From positions 1 through 39,797 of the forward strand of contig JANYAK010000054.1 of the NCBI GenBank assembly GCA_025361335.1: a stretch of 39,797 nucleotides of DNA. The letters run 5' to 3'. Source of the stretch: Coriobacteriia bacterium (GTDB lineage: Bacteria; Actinomycetota; Coriobacteriia; Anaerosomatales; PALSA-660). The notes beneath the pieces were generated by a model. That model did not search any database. It had not been told where the DNA came from and saw only the letters and a list, made by a program, of their open reading frames with translations. This document shows positions 16,460 to 25,251 of the stretch, piece after piece. Position numbers and translations under genes: made by a program. Every line of letters starts with the position of its first letter. Position 1 is the stretch's first letter.

Positions 16460-19400
16460 CTCAGGGCCACCTTCTTCGCATTACTGTCGAGCGCCGCGAG
16501 CAGCGTCGCTTTCTTGATGGGCTTTGTGAGGTAATCGTCGCAGCCCGCGTCGAGGGCCTTGGACGTTTCCTGGGCGAGCGCGTAAGCGGTGAGCGCGACG
16601 ATGGGCGTGCGTGTCCAGGCCGACGTCCTCTCGAGCGCGCGGATCCGTCTGGTCGCCGTGTAGCCGTCCATGACGGGCATCTGCATGTCCATGAACACCA
16701 CGTCGAACCCTCCCGACCCGGCCGTCTCATATGCCGCGACGGCCTCGGCACCGTTCTCCGCTGTGACGATCCGATGCTGGGAGCTCTTGAGGTACGCAAG
16801 TGCCAGCATCCGGCTGTCGTCCGTGTCCTCCACCAGCAGGATGTCCATCGCTCTGGTTGGAGTATCGACCAGCGGCTCCTCTGAGATGACGGAATGCGTT
16901 ATCGGTCCGACGAGCGGCGCCATGCTGGGCGACGAATCGCATGCGGCTGCCACGGCGGCCAACAGGACGCGGCGGCGGACCGGCTTGACGAGCAGGGCCA
17001 CCGCGCCTGCCTTGGCGGCATGTTCGGGGTCGTCGGGTCGGGCGTCGGACGAGATGACGATGACGGGGATCCGTGAGGTGGCCGGGTCTTGGGCCAATGC
17101 CCGGGTCACGTCGAACCCGGAGACGTCGGGCATACGCAGGTCGGTCAGCACGATGTCATAGCATGTGGTCGTGTCCCGCAAGCGAGCGATGCCCTGCCTG
17201 CCATCGTCCGCGTCGTCCACCGTCGCGCCCGCGTGCTCCAGATACCGGCGGATGATGAGCCTGTTGGTCTCGTTGTCGTCGATCACCAGGGCGCGGACGC
17301 CCGTGAGTACGGGATCGCCGGTCACGGGCCCGGCCGTGGTCGCGTCCGGTGCGCCGACAGGCAGGACGAAGGAGAACGTGCTGCCCTCGCCGACGGCGCT
17401 CGTGGCGGTCAAGTGCCCGCCCATGAGCTCCACCAGACGGCGCGAGATCGTGAGCCCCAGGCCTGTGCCCCCGTACGTGCGCGTCGTCGAGGAGTCGGCC
17501 TGGGTGAAGGCCTCGAAGATGGTCTCGACCTTCTCCTTCGCGATGCCGATACCGGTGTCGGTCACGCCGAGGCGCACCGAAGGGTTGCCGCCGGAGACGA
17601 CCGGGGCCGCGGAGACCAGGACGTGTCCCGTCTCCGTGAACTTGAGCGCATTACCTATCAGGTTCACCAGCACCTGCCGGACCCGATCGGGATCGCCCTG
17701 TACGGTCGTCGACGTCCCCGGTTCGATGTCGACCAACAGCTCGACGTTCTTGTCGCGAGCGCGCGAGGCGAGGATATCGGCGGTCTCCTCCACGAGCTGC
17801 TCGATGTCGAACGCTCGACTATCCACCTCGAAGTGCCCGGCTTCGATCTTGGAGAGGTCCAATACGTCGTTGATGAGCGTCAGCAGGGAATCGCCCGCGG
17901 ATCTGAAGATGCGGACGTAGCGCTGTTGCTCGTCATCGAGCGGCGTCTCGTCGAGAAGCTCGGCCATCCCGATGATCGCGTTCATCGGCGTTCGGATCTC
18001 GTGGCTCATCGTCGCCAGGAAGTCGCTCTTCGCCCGGTTCGCGGTCTGAGCCACGTCGGCTGCTTCGCGCAGGGCCTCCTCCGCCACCTTGAGAGGGGTG
18101 ATGTCCTCTTGTACGCAGACGAAATGGATATCGCCGGCCGAGTCGCGAACGGGCGAGATGGACGCTTGGACCACGTAGTGCGTGCCGTCCTTGCGCTTGT
18201 TGACGAACTCGCCGCGCCAGTCCTCTCCATCGGTGATCGCGCGCCACTGTTCCGTGTAGACGGAGTCGTCCATGACCCCGGACTTCAGGATGCGGGGGTT
18301 GGACCCGATCAGCTCGGAAGCCGAGTAGCCCGACAGCTCCCGGAACCGCGGGTTCACGTACTCGATGGTGCCCTCAGCGTCTGTGATGACCGTGGCCGCG
18401 GGACTGTTCGTGACCGCCATCGTGAGTTTGGCGACCTCGGTCTCCGACTTGCCGCGCCGAACGGCGACCGCGAGCACTTCGCCGAAGACGGTCAGGAGCC
18501 CCGCACGCTCGTCGCTCCAGCTGCGCGACTCGCTCATGTTGTCGAGGACGAGGTACCCCGTGAGCCGGCCGTTCTCGGTGAGCGGCAGCGCTATCCGCGA
18601 GCGGACCCCCTGCCTCGACAGGATCGCGCGTTCGGCCGCCGCCTCCGACGGAAGCGACTCGAGAGAGGGGACGTGGACTGGTTCGCCGGCCTCGAGGCGG
18701 CCGAAGAACCACGGCAGGCTGTCCATCGGCAGTCTCTGCATCTGAGACCTGAAGGACACGACGCCGGGCGCGCACCACTCGTGGGTGCGGGTCGAGACGC
18801 GGTCGCGGCCGCACGTGGCGAGGAATGCGCGGTCCACCTTCAAGGCGCTGCCCAGGGAAGCGAGCGCGTCTTCGACCGCGGCCGACACATCGGCGGCGTC
18901 CGTGGACAGGAAGCGGCTCGACACGGAGCCGATCGCGGTTTCCAGAGTGACGCGGTCTCGCAAGTCGCGCTGCGCCGCCTTGGCCGCCGAGATGTCGTGT
19001 ATGTAGGAGAGCAGAAGGGCCTGTCCTCCCAGACTGATAGGCCCCGACGTCACCTCGACGTCGACCGAGCCCCCGCTGGCGTCGGCCATCGCGTGCTCGA
19101 CCACGGTCTCCCCGTCGCAGGCATCGGCTTCGGCGAGGGTGCAATGGCCTGAGATGAATCTGTCGATGCGTTGGCCGAGCAACTCGTCAGGGGCGAACCC
19201 CAGCAGCTCGGTGATCTGCGGGTTCGCGAACACGATGCGATCGTCGGTCGGGTCGGTCATGATGATGCCGTCCGGTGCCGCCTCCAGTATCGAGCGAAGG
19301 CGGGATTCGGAGCCCGTGACCCGCCGCGTGCTATCGCGCAGGGACTGGAACGCCGAATAGAACGCGATAGCGAACACGCTCGCCAGGATGACCAGCGCGA

Positions 19401-20664
19401 TGGCGCTGGCCCGGTAGTTCTGCACCTGAACCATCCATGGCCCGGCAGGGACGTCCATTCCCAGAACGGCGATCACAGCGCGGCGCTGGTCGCGGATGGG
19501 GGCGTAGGCGGTGATCCACGTGCCCCAGCGATCCTTGACGGGACCCTCCACGAACCCGTCCCGCCGGCCCGCAAGCAGCCTGAGAAGCCCGGGAGACGCC
19601 TCCCCATACACGTTGCCAGGGTGCGATGCGGTGGCCGGATCCAGCGCGGCGGAGTCCATGAGGAACACGGCGCGCCCGCCCCGCTCGCCCATCAGGTACA
19701 TGTATCGAACGTCGCTGTTGGCCAGGTGGATGCGCTCCAGACGCGCGAGAACCGTCTGGTACCGAGGATCCACGACGTCGGAGGGGTGCCCCGTCAAGAC
19801 ATCCGCGTTCGTCAGATCCAGAACGCCCGCCGCCGTCAGCGCGCGTTGCCCCAGTGTCGTGCGCGCCGCGCCGTCGGCGAGGGACGCCGCCTTGGAGACG
19901 AACACCCCGCCGGCCAACGCGATCACGATCATCGTGGGCACGATGTAGAACCGCAGGTATGCGTGGCTGTGGTCGGAGACGTCACCCCGAACGTCATACC
20001 GCTCGGCCGAATAGGCGAGCAACACGATGGCCGCGACGGTGGTGGCGAGCGCAGCGAACGCCAGGAGCGGGACGCCGTCCCGCATCGTGACGGTGGACCG
20101 TCCCGCCTCGACGAGTCCGCCGCCCATGGCCGTCCACCCGAGCGAGTTGGCGGCCACGAATCCGGCCACGACGTAGAGGAAGGCCCGTGCCCTCCGCCCG
20201 GTACCGCCCGTGGAACCCTCACACCGGGCGCGCTCGGCCAGGGCCAGGGCCGCAAGGAGCCCCGCCGGCAGGACGAGCAGCCACCGTATGGCGAGGTCGG
20301 CGGACCCGATCCCGCCGAGGCCGGCGACCGCCACGACCGGGATCAGCGCGAGGGTGACCCAGCGTCCCGGCATCCGGGGATGTGTGGCGGCGAGGGCGTC
20401 CCTTCCGAATTCGACGAGCGCCAACGCGCCGAGAGCGCCGACGAACAACCGAGCCCAGGCGAAGGCGGGAGTGTCGCCAAGATCGCTCGAGATGCCGGCT
20501 GCCCACAGAGCGGAGCCCTGAAGGACTCCGAAGACCCCCAGGAGCCACCAGCGCACCGTGTGCTCGTGCTCGATGGTCAGGGTCGCGGCGACCGCGCCGA
20601 AGCAGACGGACGCGAGCCCCGCCAGGAAGTACACGTAGTCAAGGTTGGTCTCGAAGAAGGACAT
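16456..20664 (-). CDS. Membrane-bound hybrid sensor histidine kinase (7TM-Cache-like-PAS-GAF-PAS-HisKA-HATPase-REC-REC)
   Basis: This is a 1402-residue sensor. About seven N-terminal transmembrane helices (to residue 220) are followed by helix 241-256, an extracytoplasmic Cache-like domain (about 265-415) and helix 419-439. Then come PAS (about 453-560), GAF-like (575-740), PAS (745-860), HisKA with H888 in M-S-H-E-I-R-T-P-M-N, HATPase (N1005, D-T-G-I-G 1036-1040, G-T-G-L-G), REC1 (D1175, K1227) and REC2 (D1326, K1381). All phosphotransfer residues are present. The ATG at 20664 is chosen for GGGAGA upstream; a GTG four codons earlier is possible. It leads the four-gene operon and overlaps the next gene by ATGA. 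Signals are unknown; two membrane sensing modules suggest both extracellular and membrane input. Confidence 0.94.
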   Translation of the reverse strand: MSFFETNLDYVYFLAGLASVCFGAVAATLTIEHEHTVRWWLLGVFGVLQGSALWAAGISSDLGDTPAFAWARLFVGALGALALVEFGRDALAATHPRMPGRWVTLALIPVVAVAGLGGIGSADLAIRWLLVLPAGLLAALALAERARCEGSTGGTGRRARAFLYVVAGFVAANSLGWTAMGGGLVEAGRSTVTMRDGVPLLAFAALATTVAAIVLLAYSAERYDVRGDVSDHSHAYLRFYIVPTMIVIALAGGVFVSKAASLADGAARTTLGQRALTAAGVLDLTNADVLTGHPSDVVDPRYQTVLARLERIHLANSDVRYMYLMGERGGRAVFLMDSAALDPATASHPGNVYGEASPGLLRLLAGRRDGFVEGPVKDRWGTWITAYAPIRDQRRAVIAVLGMDVPAGPWMVQVQNYRASAIALVILASVFAIAFYSAFQSLRDSTRRVTGSESRLRSILEAAPDGIIMTDPTDDRIVFANPQITELLGFAPDELLGQRIDRFISGHCTLAEADACDGETVVEHAMADASGGSVDVEVTSGPISLGGQALLLSYIHDISAAKAAQRDLRDRVTLETAIGSVSSRFLSTDAADVSAAVEDALASLGSALKVDRAFLATCGRDRVSTRTHEWCAPGVVSFRSQMQRLPMDSLPWFFGRLEAGEPVHVPSLESLPSEAAAERAILSRQGVRSRIALPLTENGRLTGYLVLDNMSESRSWSDERAGLLTVFGEVLAVAVRRGKSETEVAKLTMAVTNSPAATVITDAEGTIEYVNPRFRELSGYSASELIGSNPRILKSGVMDDSVYTEQWRAITDGEDWRGEFVNKRKDGTHYVVQASISPVRDSAGDIHFVCVQEDITPLKVAEEALREAADVAQTANRAKSDFLATMSHEIRTPMNAIIGMAELLDETPLDDEQQRYVRIFRSAGDSLLTLINDVLDLSKIEAGHFEVDSRAFDIEQLVEETADILASRARDKNVELLVDIEPGTSTTVQGDPDRVRQVLVNLIGNALKFTETGHVLVSAAPVVSGGNPSVRLGVTDTGIGIAKEKVETIFEAFTQADSSTTRTYGGTGLGLTISRRLVELMGGHLTATSAVGEGSTFSFVLPVGAPDATTAGPVTGDPVLTGVRALVIDDNETNRLIIRRYLEHAGATVDDADDGRQGIARLRDTTTCYDIVLTDLRMPDVSGFDVTRALAQDPATSRIPVIVISSDARPDDPEHAAKAGAVALLVKPVRRRVLLAAVAAACDSSPSMAPLVGPITHSVISEEPLVDTPTRAMDILLVEDTDDSRMLALAYLKSSQHRIVTAENGAEAVAAYETAGSGGFDVVFMDMQMPVMDGYTATRRIRALERTSAWTRTPIVALTAYALAQETSKALDAGCDDYLTKPIKKATLLAALDSNAKKVALR

Positions 20665-20726
20665 CGCGTCTCCCACGCCGGGGGGTTCCCACCACTGTCT
20701 ACTGATGTGTCGGCAGAAAGGGGTTC

Positions 20727-20783
20727 AGGAACGTATGAAAGGCGTGAAGAGAATGACGAACGGTATTCAGTATCCCGAACGGC
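20727..20783 (-). promoter_or_regulatory. Cluster of LytTR-box-like repeats upstream of the kinase operon
   Basis: Reading on the minus strand, GCCGTTCGG (20775-20783), ACCGTTCGT (20756-20764; the decamer is 20755-20764) and TACGTTCCT (20727-20735) occur in order before the kinase start. The middle copy fits the LytTR pattern exactly, and the flanking ones differ at one position each. The first two are 19 bases apart, close to two helical turns. ACCGTTCGTC also occurs before the lytTR gene at 841-850. Spacing differs from the classical 12-13 base gap. Confidence 0.35.
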
Positions 20784-20798
20784 CTGCGGTCGCGGGCG

Positions 20799-20832
20799 CG
20801 GCTCGGCCAGCCCGGCCGGTCACGCCGAGCCG
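20799..20832 (-). terminator. Hairpin downstream of tldE
   Basis: CGGCTCGGC (20799-20807) and GCCGAGCCG (20824-20832) form a perfect nine-base stem with a 16-base GC-rich loop, six bases past the tldE stop on the minus strand. There is no T-tract, so it is a weak intrinsic terminator at best, but it separates tldDE from the kinase operon promoter. Confidence 0.45.
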
Positions 20833-20837
20833 TGAGT

Positions 20838-22184
20838 TCAGCGCGTGCGGCCCGTGAAGGCGAAGCGTTCCAGCAGCGCGTACGGGGCGAGCGCCCCGCC
20901 CTCCTCGCCCACCATCCTGCGCTCGGAGCTGAGGCCGCCGACCGATGCCAGCGCCGCGACGGCGCTCTGCGTGAAGCGCAGGTTGCGCAGGGGGTGTGTC
21001 AGCCGGCCGTCCTCGATCATGAAGCTGCCGTCGCGCGTCATGCCCGTGAGTGTCGCGGTCACCGGATCCTCGATGTTGACGTAGTGGAATCTGGTCACGT
21101 AGACGCCGCGCTCCACCGATGCGATCAGCGACGCGGGCGTGGCGTCTCCCGGCGCCATCTCGAGGTCCAGCGGGATGGGCCCGAAGGAGTTCGGCGCCGG
21201 CAGCGCGTGCCCGGTGTCGCGCCGGCCCGTCCTTGCGGCCCAGTACGAATCGGTGACCGGCTCGCCGACGACACCGCCCTCGACAAGGGCGACCCTGGAC
21301 TTGGGCATGCCCTCGAAGTCGAACGTCAGCCCGAGGGCATGGGGCGCGAGCGCGTCGTCCACGATCGACACGGACTGCGACATCATCCGCTCGCCGAGGT
21401 GACCCGTCATGAAGGAGCGGCCTTCAGCGACCGCCTTCGCCGACCCGCCATACCACCCGAGGAACTGCACCAGCTCGGCCACCGCGTCGGGAGCGAGCAC
21501 CACCGTGTACTCGCCGGGATCGAGGTCGCGCGGCGAGGCGGAGCGCAAGGCGAGAGAGGAGGCCTGCTCCCCCAGCGACCCGGCGTCGAGCAGCGAGGTG
21601 TCGCGGCCGGCGAACGACGCCCAGCCGCTGCCCTCGTCCGGCCCCATCGCCAGGACGGTGGCCCGGCACGTGGTCCCCGGCATCCCGGCATCGACCCCCA
21701 GCGAGTTGGCCACGGCGATCACGGTATCCGAGACGGATACCTGCCCCGCGGCCGTCAGGCCGCGAGACGCGCAGTGCTCGACGATCGTGCCGACGGCGGC
21801 CGCGCGCTCTCCGGCGCCGAATGTCCGGGTCGTCGCGCAGGCGCGGTCCTCGAGGGACAGCGGACGCGGCTGGGGCAGGCCCGGAAAGGCGGCGTCCTCG
21901 GGAGCGAGTCGCGCGGCCTCGACCGCGGCTTCGCAGCACGCGAACAGGGATGCGTCGTCCTCCCGGTTGGTCGACGCCACGCCGACGCGCTTCCCGATGA
22001 CCGCGCGCACCGAGACGCCGGAATCCTCGGACGCGACGTTCTGATGGATGCGGTTGTTCGCGAACCGGGTCAGCGCGGATGACGACGACATCACGAGGGT
22101 CTCGGCCTCGGACGCTCCCGCCGAGATCGCCATCTGCACCGTGCGGCCGGCGAGCGCCCGGGCGTCCGCATTCTGGAGCGTCAT
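20838..22184 (-). CDS. tldE: TldE/PmbA family protein
   Basis: This 448-residue protein is a PmbA/TldE-type partner of TldD. It shows the shared TldD/PmbA fold features, including S-G-V-S-V-R-A-V-I-G-K-R-V-G near the N terminus, the central P-R-D-L-D-P-G-E-Y-T-V-V-L-A-P, and the C-terminal G-x-x-x-x-R-F-H-Y-V-N. As is normal for TldE, no HExxxH metal motif is present. TldD and TldE form a heterodimeric protease tunnel that degrades unfolded peptides; in enterobacteria it matures microcin B17 and degrades CcdA. The ATG at 22184 overlaps the TldD stop (ATGA), so the two subunits are made together. Confidence 0.92.
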   Translation of the reverse strand: MTLQNADARALAGRTVQMAISAGASEAETLVMSSSSALTRFANNRIHQNVASEDSGVSVRAVIGKRVGVASTNREDDASLFACCEAAVEAARLAPEDAAFPGLPQPRPLSLEDRACATTRTFGAGERAAAVGTIVEHCASRGLTAAGQVSVSDTVIAVANSLGVDAGMPGTTCRATVLAMGPDEGSGWASFAGRDTSLLDAGSLGEQASSLALRSASPRDLDPGEYTVVLAPDAVAELVQFLGWYGGSAKAVAEGRSFMTGHLGERMMSQSVSIVDDALAPHALGLTFDFEGMPKSRVALVEGGVVGEPVTDSYWAARTGRRDTGHALPAPNSFGPIPLDLEMAPGDATPASLIASVERGVYVTRFHYVNIEDPVTATLTGMTRDGSFMIEDGRLTHPLRNLRFTQSAVAALASVGGLSSERRMVGEEGGALAPYALLERFAFTGRTR

Positions 22185-23626
22185 CGTCCCACCCCCACCG
22201 TCACGTCGCGGAACCGGGCCGGCGCGGCGCCGTGCGCCACGTGGGCGACCTGCATCGGCTCGCCCTTCCCGCAGTTGTCCAGTCCCCACACCTGCCAGGC
22301 TTCGCGCGAGCAGATCGCGTCGCACGATCCCCAGAATGCGGGCGTGATCCCCGTGTAGTTGGGCCGCTTCACCATCCGGGCCAGCTGGCCGTCCTTGATC
22401 TCCCAGCCGATCTCGCAGCCGAACTGGAAGTTGAGCCTCTTGTCGTCGATGGACCACGAGTTGTTCGTCTCGATGTAGAGCCCGTCGTCGGTGTCGGCGA
22501 TGAGGTCGGCCAGACTTCCGGCGTCCCCGGGCTCCAGCGACACGGTGGTCATACGGATCAGCGGCGTCCGGTTCCAGCCGTCCGCACGCATGCAGCCGTT
22601 CGAGACGCGGCTGATGGCCGGTGCCGACTCCCGCGAGCCGAGGAATCCCGCCAGGATCCCGTCGCGGACCAGATGGTCGCGCGTCGCGGGGACTCCTTCG
22701 TCGTCGTAGCCGAACGAGCCGAGCGACCCCGGGATGGTGGCGTCCGCGGTGACGCTCACGATGTCGGAGCCGTACCGCAGGGAGCCGATGTCGTCGAGTC
22801 CGAGGAACGACGTGCCCGCGAAGGCGGCCTCGTCGCCCAGCACCCGGTCCAGCTCGGTGGGGTGGCCGACCGACTCGTGGACCTGGAGCGCGACCTGGCT
22901 GCCGTCGATTATGAGCGTCGTCTGCTTCGACGGGCATTCGATCGCGCTTACCAGGGCCGCGGCCTCGGTGGCGACGCGCGTTGCGTGGCCCGGGAGGTCG
23001 AGCGCGAGGATCGTCTCGAACCCGCCTTGGAAGCAGCCGCCGCCGTGGCTGTTGGGATAGGACCGCGGCAGGACCTCGCCGCCGTCGACGGCCATCGCGG
23101 TGATGCCGGCGCTCGACTCGCTCCAGCGCTGTTCGATGTAGGAGCCGACGGTGGAGGCGAACACCTTGAACACGGTCACGAAGCCCATCTCGCTCTGCGT
23201 GAGCGCCACCCCGGACACGGCCCTCATGGCGGCGTCGGCGGCCAGCAGGACCGCGAGCTTGTCGTCGAGGCCGACTTGGAAGGGGTCGATGGCGCACGTG
23301 CCCGACCAGGTGTCGTCGAACGGGGCGACGTCGGCCAGCTCCACCCGGTGCGACCCCACCGTGGCCGACGCTTTCGCTATGGCGACCGCCTGCCGCGCCA
23401 CTCGCGCGGCCGCGTCGGGGGTGACGTCCGAAGCGGCGGCGAAGCCCCATGCACCATCCGCGAGCACACGCACGCCGAAACCGAACGACGTCGAGGACTC
23501 GACCCCTTCCACGATGCCGTTGCGGACGGAGATGTCCTGCGTGCGGGTGTCCGTCACCCGGACATCGGCGTAGTCGGCGCCTGCCGACGAGGCCGCGTCC
23601 AGACAGGACGCCGAGAATCCCCTCAT
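22181..23626 (-). CDS. tldD: TldD family metalloprotease subunit
   Basis: This 481-residue protein is the catalytic TldD subunit. The metal-binding motif H-E-S-V-G-H (H250, E251, H255) fits the HExxxH signature of the family. G-F-G-V-R-V-L-A-D-G-A-W-G-F-A near the N terminus and N-G-C-M-R-A-D-G-W-N-R-T-P in the C-terminal half are also typical. The ATG at 23626 has a strong GGGGGAGGAG ribosome-binding site. No peptide-modification genes lie nearby that would name a substrate, although the window contains two toxin-antitoxin modules whose antitoxins are the kind of small unfolded protein this protease is known to degrade. That link is speculative. Confidence 0.94.
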   Translation of the reverse strand: MRGFSASCLDAASSAGADYADVRVTDTRTQDISVRNGIVEGVESSTSFGFGVRVLADGAWGFAAASDVTPDAAARVARQAVAIAKASATVGSHRVELADVAPFDDTWSGTCAIDPFQVGLDDKLAVLLAADAAMRAVSGVALTQSEMGFVTVFKVFASTVGSYIEQRWSESSAGITAMAVDGGEVLPRSYPNSHGGGCFQGGFETILALDLPGHATRVATEAAALVSAIECPSKQTTLIIDGSQVALQVHESVGHPTELDRVLGDEAAFAGTSFLGLDDIGSLRYGSDIVSVTADATIPGSLGSFGYDDEGVPATRDHLVRDGILAGFLGSRESAPAISRVSNGCMRADGWNRTPLIRMTTVSLEPGDAGSLADLIADTDDGLYIETNNSWSIDDKRLNFQFGCEIGWEIKDGQLARMVKRPNYTGITPAFWGSCDAICSREAWQVWGLDNCGKGEPMQVAHVAHGAAPARFRDVTVGVGR

Positions 23627-23651
23627 GCGGCGCTCCTCCCCCTCGAATGTG

Positions 23652-23677
23652 AAGCGCCCGACATCTGCCGGGCGCTT
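23652..23677 (-). terminator. Hairpin between the NlpC/P60 gene and tldD
   Basis: AAGCGCCCG (23652-23660) and CGGGCGCTT (23669-23677) form a perfect nine-base stem with an eight-base loop. It lies between two minus-strand genes, about 50 bases past the NlpC/P60 stop. The T-run following it on the minus strand is poor, so termination may be partial. Confidence 0.5.
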
Positions 23678-23725
23678 TGCGGGTGTTTCCTGTAAGGCCC
23701 GTCGGGCCGTCGTGCCGAAGACGTG

Positions 23726-24946
23726 CTAGCGGGCGACCCGCAGGTTCGACGGCACCGACACGCCCGAGACACCCATCGGCGTGCCCGGGCGGATGCGCCA
23801 CGCGTAGCGGCGCGCGCCCACGAAGTCGTGCCGGTCGGCCAGCTTGCTGACCTTGACGTAGTCACCCGTGCGAGGAGCCTGCACGAAGTAGCCGCCGCCG
23901 ATGTACATGCCCACATGGTAGACGGGCGATCCGAAGAAGACCAGGTCGCCGGGGTGCAGGTCGCCGGTGGCGACCCGCTCGCCCAGCAGGTACTGGCTGG
24001 CGGCGTGGTGGGGAAGCGCCACGCCGTGCTGACGCATCACGTACATGGTCAACCCGGAGCAGTCGAAGCCGGAGGGGGAGTCTCCGCCCCAGACGTAGGG
24101 GATACCGTGGTACGAAAGGATGGTCTCGACCGGGCTGTATGGCGTCACGGTGACGCCCGCCTTGCCCGCTCCGGCGACGATCTCCCGCCACAGCGTGAGC
24201 TCCTCGCCCGAACGGCGAGCCGCCTCCGAATCCAGGAGGCCGGCCAGATCAGCTTGGGCGGCTGCGAGCATCGACTGGCGCTCGGCGATCCGCAGCTCGA
24301 TCTCGACCTTGCGGGACTTGAGATCGAACTCCAGCGAGCGGGCCTGGCCCTCGGCCGCCTTGAGGTTGAGTTCTTCGTCGGCTATCTGGTCGCGCTGGGC
24401 GCTCAGCTGGCCGGCGAGGTCGGCGTCCGCCGACGAGATGGTCCGGATGAAGTCGACGCGCTCGAAGAAGTCCGGTATGGACTTGGCGGCCAACAGGATC
24501 TCGGCCGCCGACAGCTCGCCGCTGCGGTACATGGCGCCGACGCGCGTCTCGAGGAGCTGCTGCTGGGCATCCAGCGCCGAGGTGGCGGCGCCTAGATCCT
24601 CATGTGTGGCGTCGAGGCGCTCCTGGATGCTCTTGAGCTGTTCCGAAGCGGCGTTGCTGGCCTCGACGGCGATGCCCAGTTCTCGGTCCAACGCGTCCAG
24701 TTGAGAGCGGAACTCGTTGAGGCGGGCCTGACGCTCCTCGAGCGCGGCGCGGAACGCCAGCGTCGACGGGTCGACCGGAACGGCGATGGCCGAAGGGGCC
24801 GGTGCGGGTGTGACTGTGCGGGTCGCGTCGCCGGGCGCCGCGAAAGCGGGGGAGATTCCGCACATGGTGACGGCCATCACCACCGCGCAGATGCTGTTCG
24901 CTGTCCTGGAGCCAAGCCGCATATGGAGCAGATCCCGTCTTCGCAT
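23726..24946 (-). CDS. Secreted NlpC/P60 peptidoglycan hydrolase with coiled-coil domain
   Basis: This protein of about 406 residues resembles the RipA/PcsB type of cell-wall endopeptidase. A basic N terminus and hydrophobic signal (S-I-C-A-V-V-M-A-V-T-M-C-G, then A-F-A-A-P) precede a long coiled coil (about 60-250). The C-terminal NlpC/P60 domain (about 280-390) has catalytic Cys296 in G-F-D-C-S-G-L and His344 in V-Y-H-V-G-M-Y-I-G-G-G, preceded by Y-V-W-G-G. It probably cleaves stem peptides during growth or division, with the coiled coil restraining activity. The ATG at 24946 gives the best signal peptide. ATG at 25021 has a good ribosome-binding site but an odd N terminus, and 24922 is also possible. 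It is divergent from the DesK-like kinase. Confidence 0.9.
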   Translation of the reverse strand: MRRRDLLHMRLGSRTANSICAVVMAVTMCGISPAFAAPGDATRTVTPAPAPSAIAVPVDPSTLAFRAALEERQARLNEFRSQLDALDRELGIAVEASNAASEQLKSIQERLDATHEDLGAATSALDAQQQLLETRVGAMYRSGELSAAEILLAAKSIPDFFERVDFIRTISSADADLAGQLSAQRDQIADEELNLKAAEGQARSLEFDLKSRKVEIELRIAERQSMLAAAQADLAGLLDSEAARRSGEELTLWREIVAGAGKAGVTVTPYSPVETILSYHGIPYVWGGDSPSGFDCSGLTMYVMRQHGVALPHHAASQYLLGERVATGDLHPGDLVFFGSPVYHVGMYIGGGYFVQAPRTGDYVKVSKLADRHDFVGARRYAWRIRPGTPMGVSGVSVPSNLRVAR

Positions 24947-25251
24947 CGGCCTCTGTCGGCCGAACTGGCTGCGATCTTCGATCAGTACCCATGACGAGCG
25001 GAGGCGAACGAAATAGCGCATCTCGTCCTCTGCCTTCTCTCTATCGGCGCGTTCGCCCGATAGCATTACGCCCCACAGGGACCCTAATCGCCCTTACTTA
25101 CCCTCATCCAACCACGTCGAGCATGTCATGTGAGACAAGCGAAGACCGTGCCGTTCCGACGAACGGCATGGGATGTACGCCGCAGGTGGTACGGCGCGCC
25201 TACGCCCTTCGCGCGAGGCGCGAGCGCCGAGAAGCGTCTACCATCAACCCC

